Virus record (IMG/VR): IMGVR_UViG_3300037189_011323
Location: 1-64,000 of that record
Reading direction: 5' to 3' (one strand)
Length of the DNA stretch: 64,000 bases
From: a virus
Below are positions 8,911 to 15,844 of the stretch, piece after piece; the stretch's first letter is position 1; the number at the start of each line of letters is the position of its first letter. The position numbers and the translations under genes were made by a program. The notes under the pieces were generated by a model. It worked only from the letters and a program-made list of their open reading frames with translations, had not been told where the DNA came from and did no database searches.

Positions 8911-9091
8911 GGATTATGAGGGTGAAGTAAAGAGTATTAAAAAGAATATTCTTAAAATGTGTTGGTATATGCGTGGTGGTGTCACTTATGACGAACTCAT
9001 GGATATGAGCGTAACTGAACGTAACATTATCGGTAGCATTATTGAAGAAAACTTGGAAACTACTAAAAAGTCAGGTATGGCTTTCTTCTGA
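8861..9091 (+). CDS. gp51-like frameshift extension (C-terminal part of a 352-residue fusion)
   Basis: This frame has no ATG near its start; its first possible initiator is a TTG at 8897 without a clear ribosome site. It is open back to the slippery heptamer, so it is best read as join(8034-8861, 8861-9091), giving 276 + 76 = 352 residues. The extension is helical and charged, with QEELLKLVADYEGEVKSIKK then MCWYMRGGVTYDELMDMSV, and ends AFF. In lambda-type tails the shifted product (GT) bridges the tape measure and the tube protein. In T4, genes 26 and 51 are adjacent separate genes, and this fusion would join the equivalents. Assignment to gp51 rests on position. Confidence 0.7.
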   Translation, partial: RATILTLTQEELLKLVADYEGEVKSIKKNILKMCWYMRGGVTYDELMDMSVTERNIIGSIIEENLETTKKSGMAFF

Positions 9092-9100
9092 TCAGTTTTA

Positions 9101-9137
9101 AGATGCCTACGGCATCTGTTCAGGGACTATCGTCCCT
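9101..9137 (+). terminator. Tandem hairpins after the gp26/51 genes
   Basis: Two perfect stems lie back to back: AGATGCC (9101-9107) with GGCATCT (9111-9117), loop TAC; and AGGGAC (9122-9127) with GTCCCT (9132-9137), loop TATC. On the plus strand they start 10 bases after the stop at 9091 and are followed by a pyrimidine-rich run including CTTTCTTTCTTTCTTTC, suggesting termination. From the right, the minus-strand RNA at 9180-9530 also runs into them, but there no U tract follows, so for that strand they may only protect a 3' end. Confidence 0.6.
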
Positions 9138-9179
9138 TCACTTTCTTTCTTTCTTTCATTTCTCTTCTAAGATTTAATA

Positions 9180-9530
9180 TTAGTTTCATTTAGACTGGAT
9201 TTTGGACATAGATTTCCTTAAGCAGGAAATCCATATCCAAACAGCTTCATTTGAGCTATCATAAGGACATTAGCAAACGGAACTTGAAACCAAGTGGGGC
9301 GGTTAGCCTGTACCCCTTCACATCCTGTAGATTTTACCAACGGACCTACTATAAACCCTTGCTAACGAACTTATATTAGTAGAGGTTGCTTTTTCTCAGA
9401 GCCTCAATCATTTAGCCTAACGTTTGGCCAAACGATTCCATCATAGCAATGTCGGGGTGCTACCAACCTTCAGTTAATACCTATTTGTGGATATGCTGCC
9501 TAAATTGCCTGTGAGCCAAAGGTGAGTTAT
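9180..9530 (-). ncRNA. Predicted structured RNA, family not recognised
   Basis: This stretch has no supported gene on either strand but is full of complementary segments. Helices, in plus coordinates: 9202-9217 with 9225-9240 (16 pairs, 7-base loop); 9269-9276 with 9359-9366 (long range, closing a subdomain); 9242-9246 with 9254-9258; 9282-9286 with 9291-9295; 9443-9448 with 9458-9463; and the palindrome 9421-9434. On the minus strand every imperfect position in these helices becomes a G-U pair (five cases), while on the plus strand each is an A-C mismatch, so the RNA should be read from the minus strand. An ACCCC stretch from the helix at 9443-9463 could pair with GGGGT near 9312-9316. The ends are uncertain. 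It lies 3' of the oxygenase gene and may be processed from the accessory operon or start near a TATAAC at about 9523-9528. It lacks tmRNA, RNase P and group I intron signatures by eye. Confidence 0.65.
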
Positions 9531-9554
9531 AATCTATATATCGTAAAATTAAAA

Positions 9555-10112
9555 TTACCAGAGATTTTCTTCAAAGCCTAATTGTATTGCTATTCGTGTT
9601 TCTGGAATGTTTTCTACACTGTGTGGTACAAAAGCATTCAACAGTGTCCATTTATACAATGGAACTACAATACTGTCAATTTCTTTTACCTGGTCATACT
9701 CTAATTGTAGCCCACGTGAAAGATTAATAGAACTGTCAATTGCCTCGTAAAAAACAGTTCTATGATGTTCTCCGCCTGTTTGTATCAAATACATTAGTGT
9801 GTATTTTCTTGTTCTGTCAATATGCGGAGCAACCATACTACCCCGCACTACTGTTGTTTGAGCCAAACTACAGCCATTAAACTTATCACTTATATTAGTT
9901 TTAATCCAATCAAATAGCTGTGGATGCAGTGATTGTTTATGAAATCTTTTGTTTTGCTCCTCTATATCATTACGAACTATAGTTCTGTCCATGTATGGTA
10001 TAGTTGGATTTTGAACATAAGGATCAAATATATCTTGCGAAGTATAATTTAAAGTTAGATCAATTAACTGTGTTGGAACACTTGGTAAATTGTCTAATAT
10101 CTTGTAATGCAT
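9555..10112 (-). CDS. 2-oxoglutarate/Fe(II)-dependent oxygenase-like protein
   Basis: This 185-residue protein shows the iron and co-substrate pattern of this superfamily: APHIDR with His97 and Asp99, distal His164 in AFVPHSVEN, and Arg173 in PETRIAIQLGF as the likely 2-oxoglutarate carboxylate ligand. A typical member hydroxylates or demethylates a substrate while turning 2-oxoglutarate and oxygen into succinate and carbon dioxide. Such genes are frequent in aquatic myoviruses. Its substrate cannot be inferred. The ATG overlaps the TctC stop codon by one base (TAATG), so translation is coupled and it is the last gene of the PP-loop/TctA/TctC operon. Confidence 0.72.
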   Translation of the reverse strand: MHYKILDNLPSVPTQLIDLTLNYTSQDIFDPYVQNPTIPYMDRTIVRNDIEEQNKRFHKQSLHPQLFDWIKTNISDKFNGCSLAQTTVVRGSMVAPHIDRTRKYTLMYLIQTGGEHHRTVFYEAIDSSINLSRGLQLEYDQVKEIDSIVVPLYKWTLLNAFVPHSVENIPETRIAIQLGFEENLW

Positions 10113-10966
10113 TACTCACCCCTAATACTTTTAATAATTTTTATAAATTTGTTTTCACTTGTAATTTCTATTCTACCAAATTCATTAACAAAATCTTTCC
10201 AAGATTGGTTATTACGAATTGTCTTGATTTGATTGTTTATATTTTGAATTTGTTCTTGAGATAAGTTGGCACCAACTAAAACTATACTATCTTGCAATAG
10301 TGGTAGATCCACAGCCTTTGGTAGCAATTTATATACGCTTGGTATTGTGACACCATCTTTAACAATATCACTTTCACTACCACTAAACAAACAATTTACT
10401 TTGTCTAAATTTTTACCTAACCATTCACTATCAACAAGAGTATAATCAAATTCATTGCCTAGAATTACTTCTCTAGCCTTACCACTATTGCCTACAATTA
10501 CAATATTTGCACTGTCTCCATTAGGAAACGCACCTATGATTTTTTGAATTATATTATTGCTTGCTGTGGTAATTGCAATGTTTTTGCGAGTAGTCTTATC
10601 TAAGAAATTCTGCATTCCTAAATTAGTTTTATCTTTGCGATAACAAAGACTGTAACTATAATAGTATAGTTCTTGGATCACTTTAACATTATCACTATAT
10701 GTTAGTTTACAAGCATCATCAACTACACCCCAACTACCTGTAAGATAAACTAATGGTTGTTTTTCATTCTCAATTGCATTTTTAACAACTGCACAATTTG
10801 GTAGAGCATTTATGGTATTTTTGATACCAGATTTTTCCTGTATTTCTTGTAGTATTGTTGCAGTTTTACCAGTAACTCCACCTGGTGGAACGCCAACTGT
10901 AATATCAAAAGCATATGCATTTGATGCAAATAAAACTGCAAATAATGTTGTAATATATCGTATCAT
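10112..10966 (-). CDS. tctC: TctC-family periplasmic carboxylate-binding protein
   Basis: The start is taken at the ATG at 10966, preceded by AAGGAG, not at the upstream TTG-type opening; this gives 284 residues. The first 19 (MIRYITTLFAVLFASNAYA) form a clear signal peptide with an AYA cleavage site. The mature protein opens FDITVGVPPGGVTGKTATIL, the Pro-Pro-Gly-Gly ligand-loop pattern of TctC/BugT proteins. Its length and a C-terminal RNNQSWKDFVNEFG-type helix fit the family. TctC binds a carboxylate (citrate, other tri- or dicarboxylates) in the periplasm and passes it to TctA/TctB. It lies 10 bases after TctA and overlaps the oxygenase gene. The ligand is unknown. A two-membrane host envelope is implied. 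Confidence 0.78.
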   Translation of the reverse strand: MIRYITTLFAVLFASNAYAFDITVGVPPGGVTGKTATILQEIQEKSGIKNTINALPNCAVVKNAIENEKQPLVYLTGSWGVVDDACKLTYSDNVKVIQELYYYSYSLCYRKDKTNLGMQNFLDKTTRKNIAITTASNNIIQKIIGAFPNGDSANIVIVGNSGKAREVILGNEFDYTLVDSEWLGKNLDKVNCLFSGSESDIVKDGVTIPSVYKLLPKAVDLPLLQDSIVLVGANLSQEQIQNINNQIKTIRNNQSWKDFVNEFGRIEITSENKFIKIIKSIRGE

Positions 10967-10976
10967 TCTATTCTCC

Positions 10977-12278
10977 TTAAAAATATAAATTATACACAAT
11001 GTGTATAACTGAATCAAATTGTTGCGCCAGCAAAAACCCTAATACTAGTGGTAATAAGTCATGTCGTCGTAACAAAAACCCAATCGGTGCAAAAATTGCA
11101 CTACAAATCAAATAAAAAGAAAGTTGATTTGTATTATACCCCATTTGAAATACTGCAAATAATAACAAAACTATACTTAAAGTATTAAAAAGTCTTAATC
11201 TTTTAACCATTGCTTTAACTAAACTTGCAGCAAGCGGCCAACTGCAAACAAACCCAATTATATTTGCGAATCCAAAAATAGCAAATATCCACCAAAAATT
11301 ATTAACCAACCAATCATAACTGTAATTTAAACCACGAGTAGATGTAATATCATATAGTAGATATTCACTTGCATTTATTGGTATCGCAAAACAAAACAAT
11401 GGAATAAAACTAGCAACCAATCCACTGTTATGTGCACTATCACTAGAAACCAAACCACGTATATCACCATCTTTGTTATATGTTTTACGATTAACAAACT
11501 TTTCAACAGCCCATGCAAAATTACTGCTAATAGTAATACCCAACGAAGGTATAAAACCACAAACAAAACCAATTATACTACCTCGCATAAAAGTATAAGG
11601 ATTTATATCAATAATGTATTTTTTGCTTTTTATGTTAACTAGATTTTTGATTTGTGCTGATGACGATAACATCATGGGTAAACTATATAGAAACACTAAT
11701 ATAATAATAGTAGGTATACCGCCATATAGATAAGGAATATCAAAGGTGGCGAATTGTTGTTTTGTTACTGGATCATACCCTACTTTACCTATAAAATAAC
11801 CACTTACCAAAAATACCGCAGATAATAATATATTTTTACTAGTGAATATAGTAATAAGGTAAGTTAACAATAATATACAAAACTGTAGTTTGAAATTGTA
11901 TAAAACAGAGTAATTGTTACCTATCCAAAAAATGCTACAAGCTAATATGACTGCTACAATACTACCTAAAAAACTTGCCATAGCGCCACTGCCTAATGCA
12001 GTATTAGCTTGACCACGTAGTGTTAACGCATATCCTTCTTTGACACTTGGTAAACTAGTAGTTTCAGTTGGTATACCAAGTATTGTTGCACTAGCACCAC
12101 CAAAATACTGTGTACATGTAACCATACCAATATAAAAACTTAAAACATTATGTGGGTCTAAATCAATTAATAGTGGATAAAACAATACCATAGCCAAACT
12201 GTTATGTAAGCCAGGCATAATTCCAACAAATAAACCAGTTGCGCACCCTAATAATGCAAAAAGTATTATTTCACTCAC
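10977..12278 (-). CDS. tctA: TctA-family transporter large membrane subunit
   Basis: This 433-residue integral membrane protein has about ten hydrophobic spans. The N-terminal signature ATGLFVGIMPGLHNSLAMV, then YFGGASATILGIPTETTS and a GYALTLRGQANTALGSGAMA segment, correspond to the conserved G-PGL, YGG-ILLN-PGE and DGY-G-A-AL blocks of TctA. A second copy of the PxLG motif (GFIPSLGITISSNFAW) lies near residue 240, as in the internal repeat of TctA. Typical TctA is about 500 residues, so this is somewhat short. It would be the sodium- or proton-coupled permease for the TctC ligand. No TctB (small four-span subunit) gene is in the window. Its start overlaps the PP-loop gene end by 8 bases. 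Confidence 0.8.
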   Translation of the reverse strand: MSEIILFALLGCATGLFVGIMPGLHNSLAMVLFYPLLIDLDPHNVLSFYIGMVTCTQYFGGASATILGIPTETTSLPSVKEGYALTLRGQANTALGSGAMASFLGSIVAVILACSIFWIGNNYSVLYNFKLQFCILLLTYLITIFTSKNILLSAVFLVSGYFIGKVGYDPVTKQQFATFDIPYLYGGIPTIIILVFLYSLPMMLSSSAQIKNLVNIKSKKYIIDINPYTFMRGSIIGFVCGFIPSLGITISSNFAWAVEKFVNRKTYNKDGDIRGLVSSDSAHNSGLVASFIPLFCFAIPINASEYLLYDITSTRGLNYSYDWLVNNFWWIFAIFGFANIIGFVCSWPLAASLVKAMVKRLRLFNTLSIVLLLFAVFQMGYNTNQLSFYLICSAIFAPIGFLLRRHDLLPLVLGFLLAQQFDSVIHIVYNLYF

Positions 12279-13368
12279 CTAACAAATACCTTTTGCTCCA
12301 TGTTCCAACTAAACCGTTGTGTATATTGTTTCCATTTATAAAATATGGATCAACATTATTTGAAATCCATTCTAAACCTGTAAAATATTCCGTAGCAAAA
12401 TCACTGTTACTATCCCATATCCACCGATTCTTTTCTTTTAATATTGATTTTTCTTTTCCTAAACTAAAAGTTTTATCACTCCAATATGGATAACATGCGG
12501 CACGTACCGCAGAAAAATATTCGCCACCATTGAAATTACCATCATTATTGAAGTTTTTTTCTATAAATTCAAGTGTATAAGTTTTATTAATATAATTTTT
12601 CACTAAGTGTGATTGTTTTATTGTTACTAATGGCGAGTCAGGACTTACATAAAAAGGTTCTAAACTTATTGGTGATATTGAATTATAACTATTTCCAAAA
12701 TTATAAGCATTAGTTACATCTAAAAAAGCACTATACCAAACACCATTTTCAAACCAAATTCGTGGTTTTTCTAATCCAATTATTACACCTACTTTATTTT
12801 TTTCACTCTTCTTTAACCAATCACTATTTTCAAAAATTAATTTTGGTTTACATAGTTGTTCTAGTGATAGTGATGGTTCACTTGTCATAAACCACTCTAT
12901 ATTTGGCATTATACCTTTTTCAAATTGTGGTTTCATATCCATTTTTGAAACTTTTATACCATTAATGATAATGATTGAGTTAAGCAATTCACTACCAGCA
13001 TTTAAAACTTCACTGTTTGCTAAATTGTTTTGTAAATCATAACTGCTATACCAATAAGCAACTTCATCTATTTTAATATTATTTTTGAGAAATACTTTAA
13101 GTGCATTACTGCTATCGCTGCCACCGCTATAAAGTAAAATAAGATAATCATACTTTTGACGCAGCTGTAATGCTCGTTCCATGTATAAATCTTCAATATT
13201 TGATTGCGGTTCATTTTTCCAATCATGACTACCAAAAATATTATCATGGTAATAAAAACGTATATCATAGCTGTTTCGTGATTGCGCCTCTATAATAGTC
13301 TGTAGTTTGTTATAATAAATGTGTTGATTGTCTAACAACCAATGACCAAACTGTGCTGCATTACTCAT
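12271..13368 (-). CDS. PP-loop ATP pyrophosphatase, asparagine synthase-like
   Basis: The start is set at ATG 13368 (MSNAAQFGHW), since the longer reading begins at a TTG; this gives 365 residues. The motif LLYSGGSDSSNAL at residues 78-90 is the SGGxDS PP-loop that binds ATP in asparagine synthetase, NAD synthetase and tRNA-modifying enzymes. The preceding MERALQLRQKYDYLILLYSG layout is usual for asparagine synthase-like proteins. No N-terminal glutaminase domain is present, so the nitrogen source and substrate are unknown. It is the first gene of the TctA/TctC/oxygenase operon. A TTGACT-N17-TAAGGT promoter lies immediately upstream, with AAGG also acting as a possible ribosome site. Confidence 0.72.
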   Translation of the reverse strand: MSNAAQFGHWLLDNQHIYYNKLQTIIEAQSRNSYDIRFYYHDNIFGSHDWKNEPQSNIEDLYMERALQLRQKYDYLILLYSGGSDSSNALKVFLKNNIKIDEVAYWYSSYDLQNNLANSEVLNAGSELLNSIIIINGIKVSKMDMKPQFEKGIMPNIEWFMTSEPSLSLEQLCKPKLIFENSDWLKKSEKNKVGVIIGLEKPRIWFENGVWYSAFLDVTNAYNFGNSYNSISPISLEPFYVSPDSPLVTIKQSHLVKNYINKTYTLEFIEKNFNNDGNFNGGEYFSAVRAACYPYWSDKTFSLGKEKSILKEKNRWIWDSNSDFATEYFTGLEWISNNVDPYFINGNNIHNGLVGTWSKRYLLGE

Positions 13369-13373
13369 AAAAA

Positions 13374-13402
13374 ACCTTAACAAAAAAATATATATAAGTC
13401 AA
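13374..13402 (-). promoter_or_regulatory. Sigma70-like promoter of the PP-loop/Tct operon
   Basis: On the minus strand TTGACT (13402-13397) is followed by a 17-base spacer ending TGT and by TAAGGT (13379-13374). The -10 box ends five bases before the ATG at 13368, so the transcript would be essentially leaderless. The first 15 bases are nearly the same as those of the promoter at 50616, which drives the radical SAM module. AAGG inside the -10 box may double as a ribosome site if transcription starts further upstream. Confidence 0.6.
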
Positions 13403-13411
13403 TTTTTGTTA

Positions 13412-13510
13412 GCAGTTTACTGCATACAGCACGGCGTCTCTTGGCTCTAACCAGATAAAAGGATCACTATCCTTTGCGTCGTTTTTATTGCTGACGCCAC
13501 TATGTGGCGT
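13412..13510 (-). terminator. Hairpin cluster between the nuclease gene and the accessory operon
   Basis: The 156 bases between 13369 and 13524 hold no gene. Three inverted repeats are visible: GCAGTTTACTGC at 13412-13423; AAAGGAT (13458-13464) with ATCCTTT (13469-13475), loop CACT; and ACGCCAC (13494-13500) with GTGGCGT (13504-13510), loop TAT. On the minus strand the middle stem is followed by TTTTATC, a reasonable terminator for the gene 47/46/nuclease transcript. A further GGCGTC at 13433-13438 could pair with GACGCC at 13493-13498, giving an alternative fold. Confidence 0.5.
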
Positions 13511-13524
13511 TACGAAATTATTTA

Positions 13525-14040
13525 TTATGCACAAGCAAGTGCTACAAAATCTTTATTCAATGACCAAAAACGATCATAATCCATAATTGCCCAACGAATA
13601 TCTTTATACTGATATAGCATATGATATTCTACAAACAGCGGCACATCATAATGTTGGTCAAATTCCAATGCTACAAACTTGCCTTTACGGTTAAACTTCA
13701 TAAACAATATATTAAAGTCACCTTCATCAGCAACATCCATAAGCTGATCTATCCAACCATCTAATTGTTTACAACTACCGCTGAATAGTTGATGAAATGG
13801 AAAGTCACCATAGTTTTTACATTCGCAATTAAACTTTGGAAAACTTTGCCCAGGTATAATATCACCTTTGAATGATCTTATTTGACCTTCATGTAATATT
13901 TCTTTACGTTTTGTATTAGCACCGCCAATATAAGCACCACTATTAGGAACACGGATAAATGGTTCACCATATAATTCTGTTAGGTGTTTGGCAACTTCAC
14001 GTTCCCAACTATTGCCTTTTGTTTTACTTTTACTGGTCAT
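13525..14040 (-). CDS. PD-(D/E)XK-type nuclease, possibly a Holliday-junction resolvase
   Basis: This 171-residue protein opens with a basic KGNSWEREVAKHLTELYG helix (residues 8-25), then has RVPNSGAYIGGA, KGDIIPG with Asp61 and FNCECKNYG with Glu73 and Lys75. This E...D...ExK order is the PD-(D/E)XK active site as seen in archaeal-type Hjc and related phage nucleases. It could cut recombination intermediates during replication or packaging. It overlaps the 3' end of gene 46 by four bases, so it belongs to the recombination operon of genes 47 and 46. It is not the gp49 endonuclease VII family (no zinc His-Me motif). Confidence 0.65.
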   Translation of the reverse strand: MTSKSKTKGNSWEREVAKHLTELYGEPFIRVPNSGAYIGGANTKRKEILHEGQIRSFKGDIIPGQSFPKFNCECKNYGDFPFHQLFSGSCKQLDGWIDQLMDVADEGDFNILFMKFNRKGKFVALEFDQHYDVPLFVEYHMLYQYKDIRWAIMDYDRFWSLNKDFVALACA

Positions 14041-15809
14041 ACTGTAGTTATGTCGCTTCCATAACTAGTAAAACCATTTTCTTTTGTTACAGTAAGAATA
14101 TTATTAACACGGCCACTTAATTCTTCACGATGTGATACAAGGAAAATACTCTTGCCACGCTCACGTGTCATACGTTTAAGAATAGCCAAACTGTTTTCAA
14201 CACCACTGGCATCCATACCACTATCAATCAATTCATCAATAAACAACAAATTAATATTTTGGTATAGATTTTCCCAAACATCACGAAACGCCCAACTTAG
14301 TGAAAGAATAAGACGATTGCGTTCACCACGTGATAAGTTATCAAAATCAAGGTCACGACCAAGTTCAGTAATTTCTACAGATAGGTCATTAATAAACTTA
14401 ACTTCATGTGGTAATCCAATAGAACTCAAGTATGCGCCAAGTCTGCTATTAAGATAGTTAAGGTTCTGATCAATAATCTTCTTACGAACAAAACTATCTT
14501 TGCTTACGAGCATTTTAAGTAAGAACTCTTGGTGTTCTTGCATTTGTGTGAGATTATTAATAGTATCCCAACTAATTTCAACCAGTGCAGTGCTTTCCAT
14601 ATCACCAATTTGTTCACTATATGGATCAGTTTCTGTTGCTTTCTTTTCTAACGTGACCGCAAGATTGTCAACCGTGCTACGATGTTCAAGTGCTTGTTCT
14701 AACGTGTCATATATTACAGTGGGTGCATCACCAATATCTGCAAATTGTTCAAGCACAGCCATGTGTTCCCAACGTTGTGTTTCATTTGACAGTATTTGTG
14801 CTACGCTTTCACCAAGTAGTTTCTTTTTAGACTCAATCATTTTTTCTTGATTACTATCATGTAACTCACCACCACAAGCATAACAACGGTGATCTTTGAG
14901 TTGTGCTATTTCTTGAGTAAGTTTATCACGTGTGCGTTCTTCTTTTGCATTAGCAGCATCAATACTTGCAATCCATTTCTTGGCTTGGTCACGCCTCTTT
15001 ACACCTTCATGGTATAGAGCAAGCGCACGATGATTAGCAATTTCTTCATCAATATCAATAGCAACAAGATCACGTAGGTGTTTTTCTAGCGTAAGAACAT
15101 CTTCTTCGTGTTTAGTATGCCATAGTTTTTGACGTTTTTTTAAATTTTCAATTTGTTCTGCAATACGCAGATTAGCATCTTGCTGTGCCTTAATACGAAT
15201 CTTTTCTTCTGTAATAGCATCTTTGGTTGATTTAATTTGGCTTTTAAGTTGTTCAGCCTTTTCACTTAAGATTGTAACACCAAGCAACTGCTCAATAATT
15301 TGGCGTTGGTCATTGGCTCGCATTGCCAAGAATGGTTCTGTATAAGTGTTGAGTGCCACAACATGCTTGAACATGTCATGTGTCATACCAAGCAGTCGTT
15401 CAATGTCACCTTGTGTTTCACGGCTGTCACCTTGGCTATCATCTACATAATCAGTTTGTTCATTGCCATTAATATATAATTTAGTAAACGTAGGTTTTCT
15501 GCCACGTTCAATGCGATAATCTACCCCACCAACTTCAAAGTCAACCGTAACAACCATGTTCTTGGCATTGGTTTTGTTAATAAGGTTATCTTTCTTGATA
15601 TTAGTAAGGGCTTGACCGTAGAGACCATAACTCAAAGCATTTATAATGGTTGTCTTACCTGTTCCATTACGTGCTCCAGTATCATCACCTCCTAAATCCA
15701 AGTTCTCTCCGAGTACAAGAGTTAGGTCACTACGGTCAAAGTGTACAGCTTGGGTCGCATTACCCACGCTCATAAAGTTTTTAGCGGTAAGACTTTTAAG
15801 TTTCAACAT
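14037..15809 (-). CDS. gp46: Recombination ATPase gp46 (SbcC/Rad50-like)
   Basis: This 590-residue protein has the Rad50/SbcC build: N-terminal ATPase half with Walker A GARNGTGKTT (residues 45-54) preceded by the LGENLDLGG insert common in T4-like gp46, long coiled coils, a zinc hook CYACGG near residue 310, and a C-terminal half with signature LSRGERNRLILSLSWAFRD and Walker B-like NINLLFIDELIDSG, then FLVSHREEL. With gp47 it resects DNA ends and drives T4-type recombination-dependent replication. T4 gp46 is 560 residues. It overlaps the nuclease gene and lies 18 bases after gp47. A promoter-like pair (TTTACA, TATGGT) directly precedes the ATG. Confidence 0.95.
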   Translation of the reverse strand: MLKLKSLTAKNFMSVGNATQAVHFDRSDLTLVLGENLDLGGDDTGARNGTGKTTIINALSYGLYGQALTNIKKDNLINKTNAKNMVVTVDFEVGGVDYRIERGRKPTFTKLYINGNEQTDYVDDSQGDSRETQGDIERLLGMTHDMFKHVVALNTYTEPFLAMRANDQRQIIEQLLGVTILSEKAEQLKSQIKSTKDAITEEKIRIKAQQDANLRIAEQIENLKKRQKLWHTKHEEDVLTLEKHLRDLVAIDIDEEIANHRALALYHEGVKRRDQAKKWIASIDAANAKEERTRDKLTQEIAQLKDHRCYACGGELHDSNQEKMIESKKKLLGESVAQILSNETQRWEHMAVLEQFADIGDAPTVIYDTLEQALEHRSTVDNLAVTLEKKATETDPYSEQIGDMESTALVEISWDTINNLTQMQEHQEFLLKMLVSKDSFVRKKIIDQNLNYLNSRLGAYLSSIGLPHEVKFINDLSVEITELGRDLDFDNLSRGERNRLILSLSWAFRDVWENLYQNINLLFIDELIDSGMDASGVENSLAILKRMTRERGKSIFLVSHREELSGRVNNILTVTKENGFTSYGSDITTV

Positions 15810-15815
15810 ATTATT

Positions 15816-15844
15816 ACCATATCACAATTAAAGGCTATTGTAAA
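15816..15844 (-). promoter_or_regulatory. Promoter-like boxes before gene 46
   Basis: On the minus strand TTTACA (15844-15839), a 17-base spacer ending TGTGA and TATGGT (15821-15816) stand six bases before the ATG at 15809, overlapping the end of gene 47. The -10 box is of the extended TGN type. The geometry equals that of four other promoters in the window and again predicts a leaderless transcript. The box scores are moderate, so the recurring geometry is the main support. Confidence 0.45.

Noticed and set aside
8897-9091. Independent gene starting at TTG 8897
   Set aside because: There is no ribosome site, and the frame is open back to an in-phase slippery heptamer, so the frameshift reading is better.
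9138-9160. CTTT microsatellite as a functional repeat
   Set aside because: It is a short low-complexity pyrimidine run after the hairpins; the terminator context explains it.
9180-9530. tmRNA, RNase P RNA or a group I intron
   Set aside because: No T-arm and 3' acceptor of tmRNA, no RNase P signatures such as GAGGAAAGUC, and no group I core P7 signature were found on either strand by eye.
10967-11017. Longer TctC start
   Set aside because: The ATG at 10966 has a perfect AAGGAG and starts a clean signal peptide; the upstream extension would spoil it.
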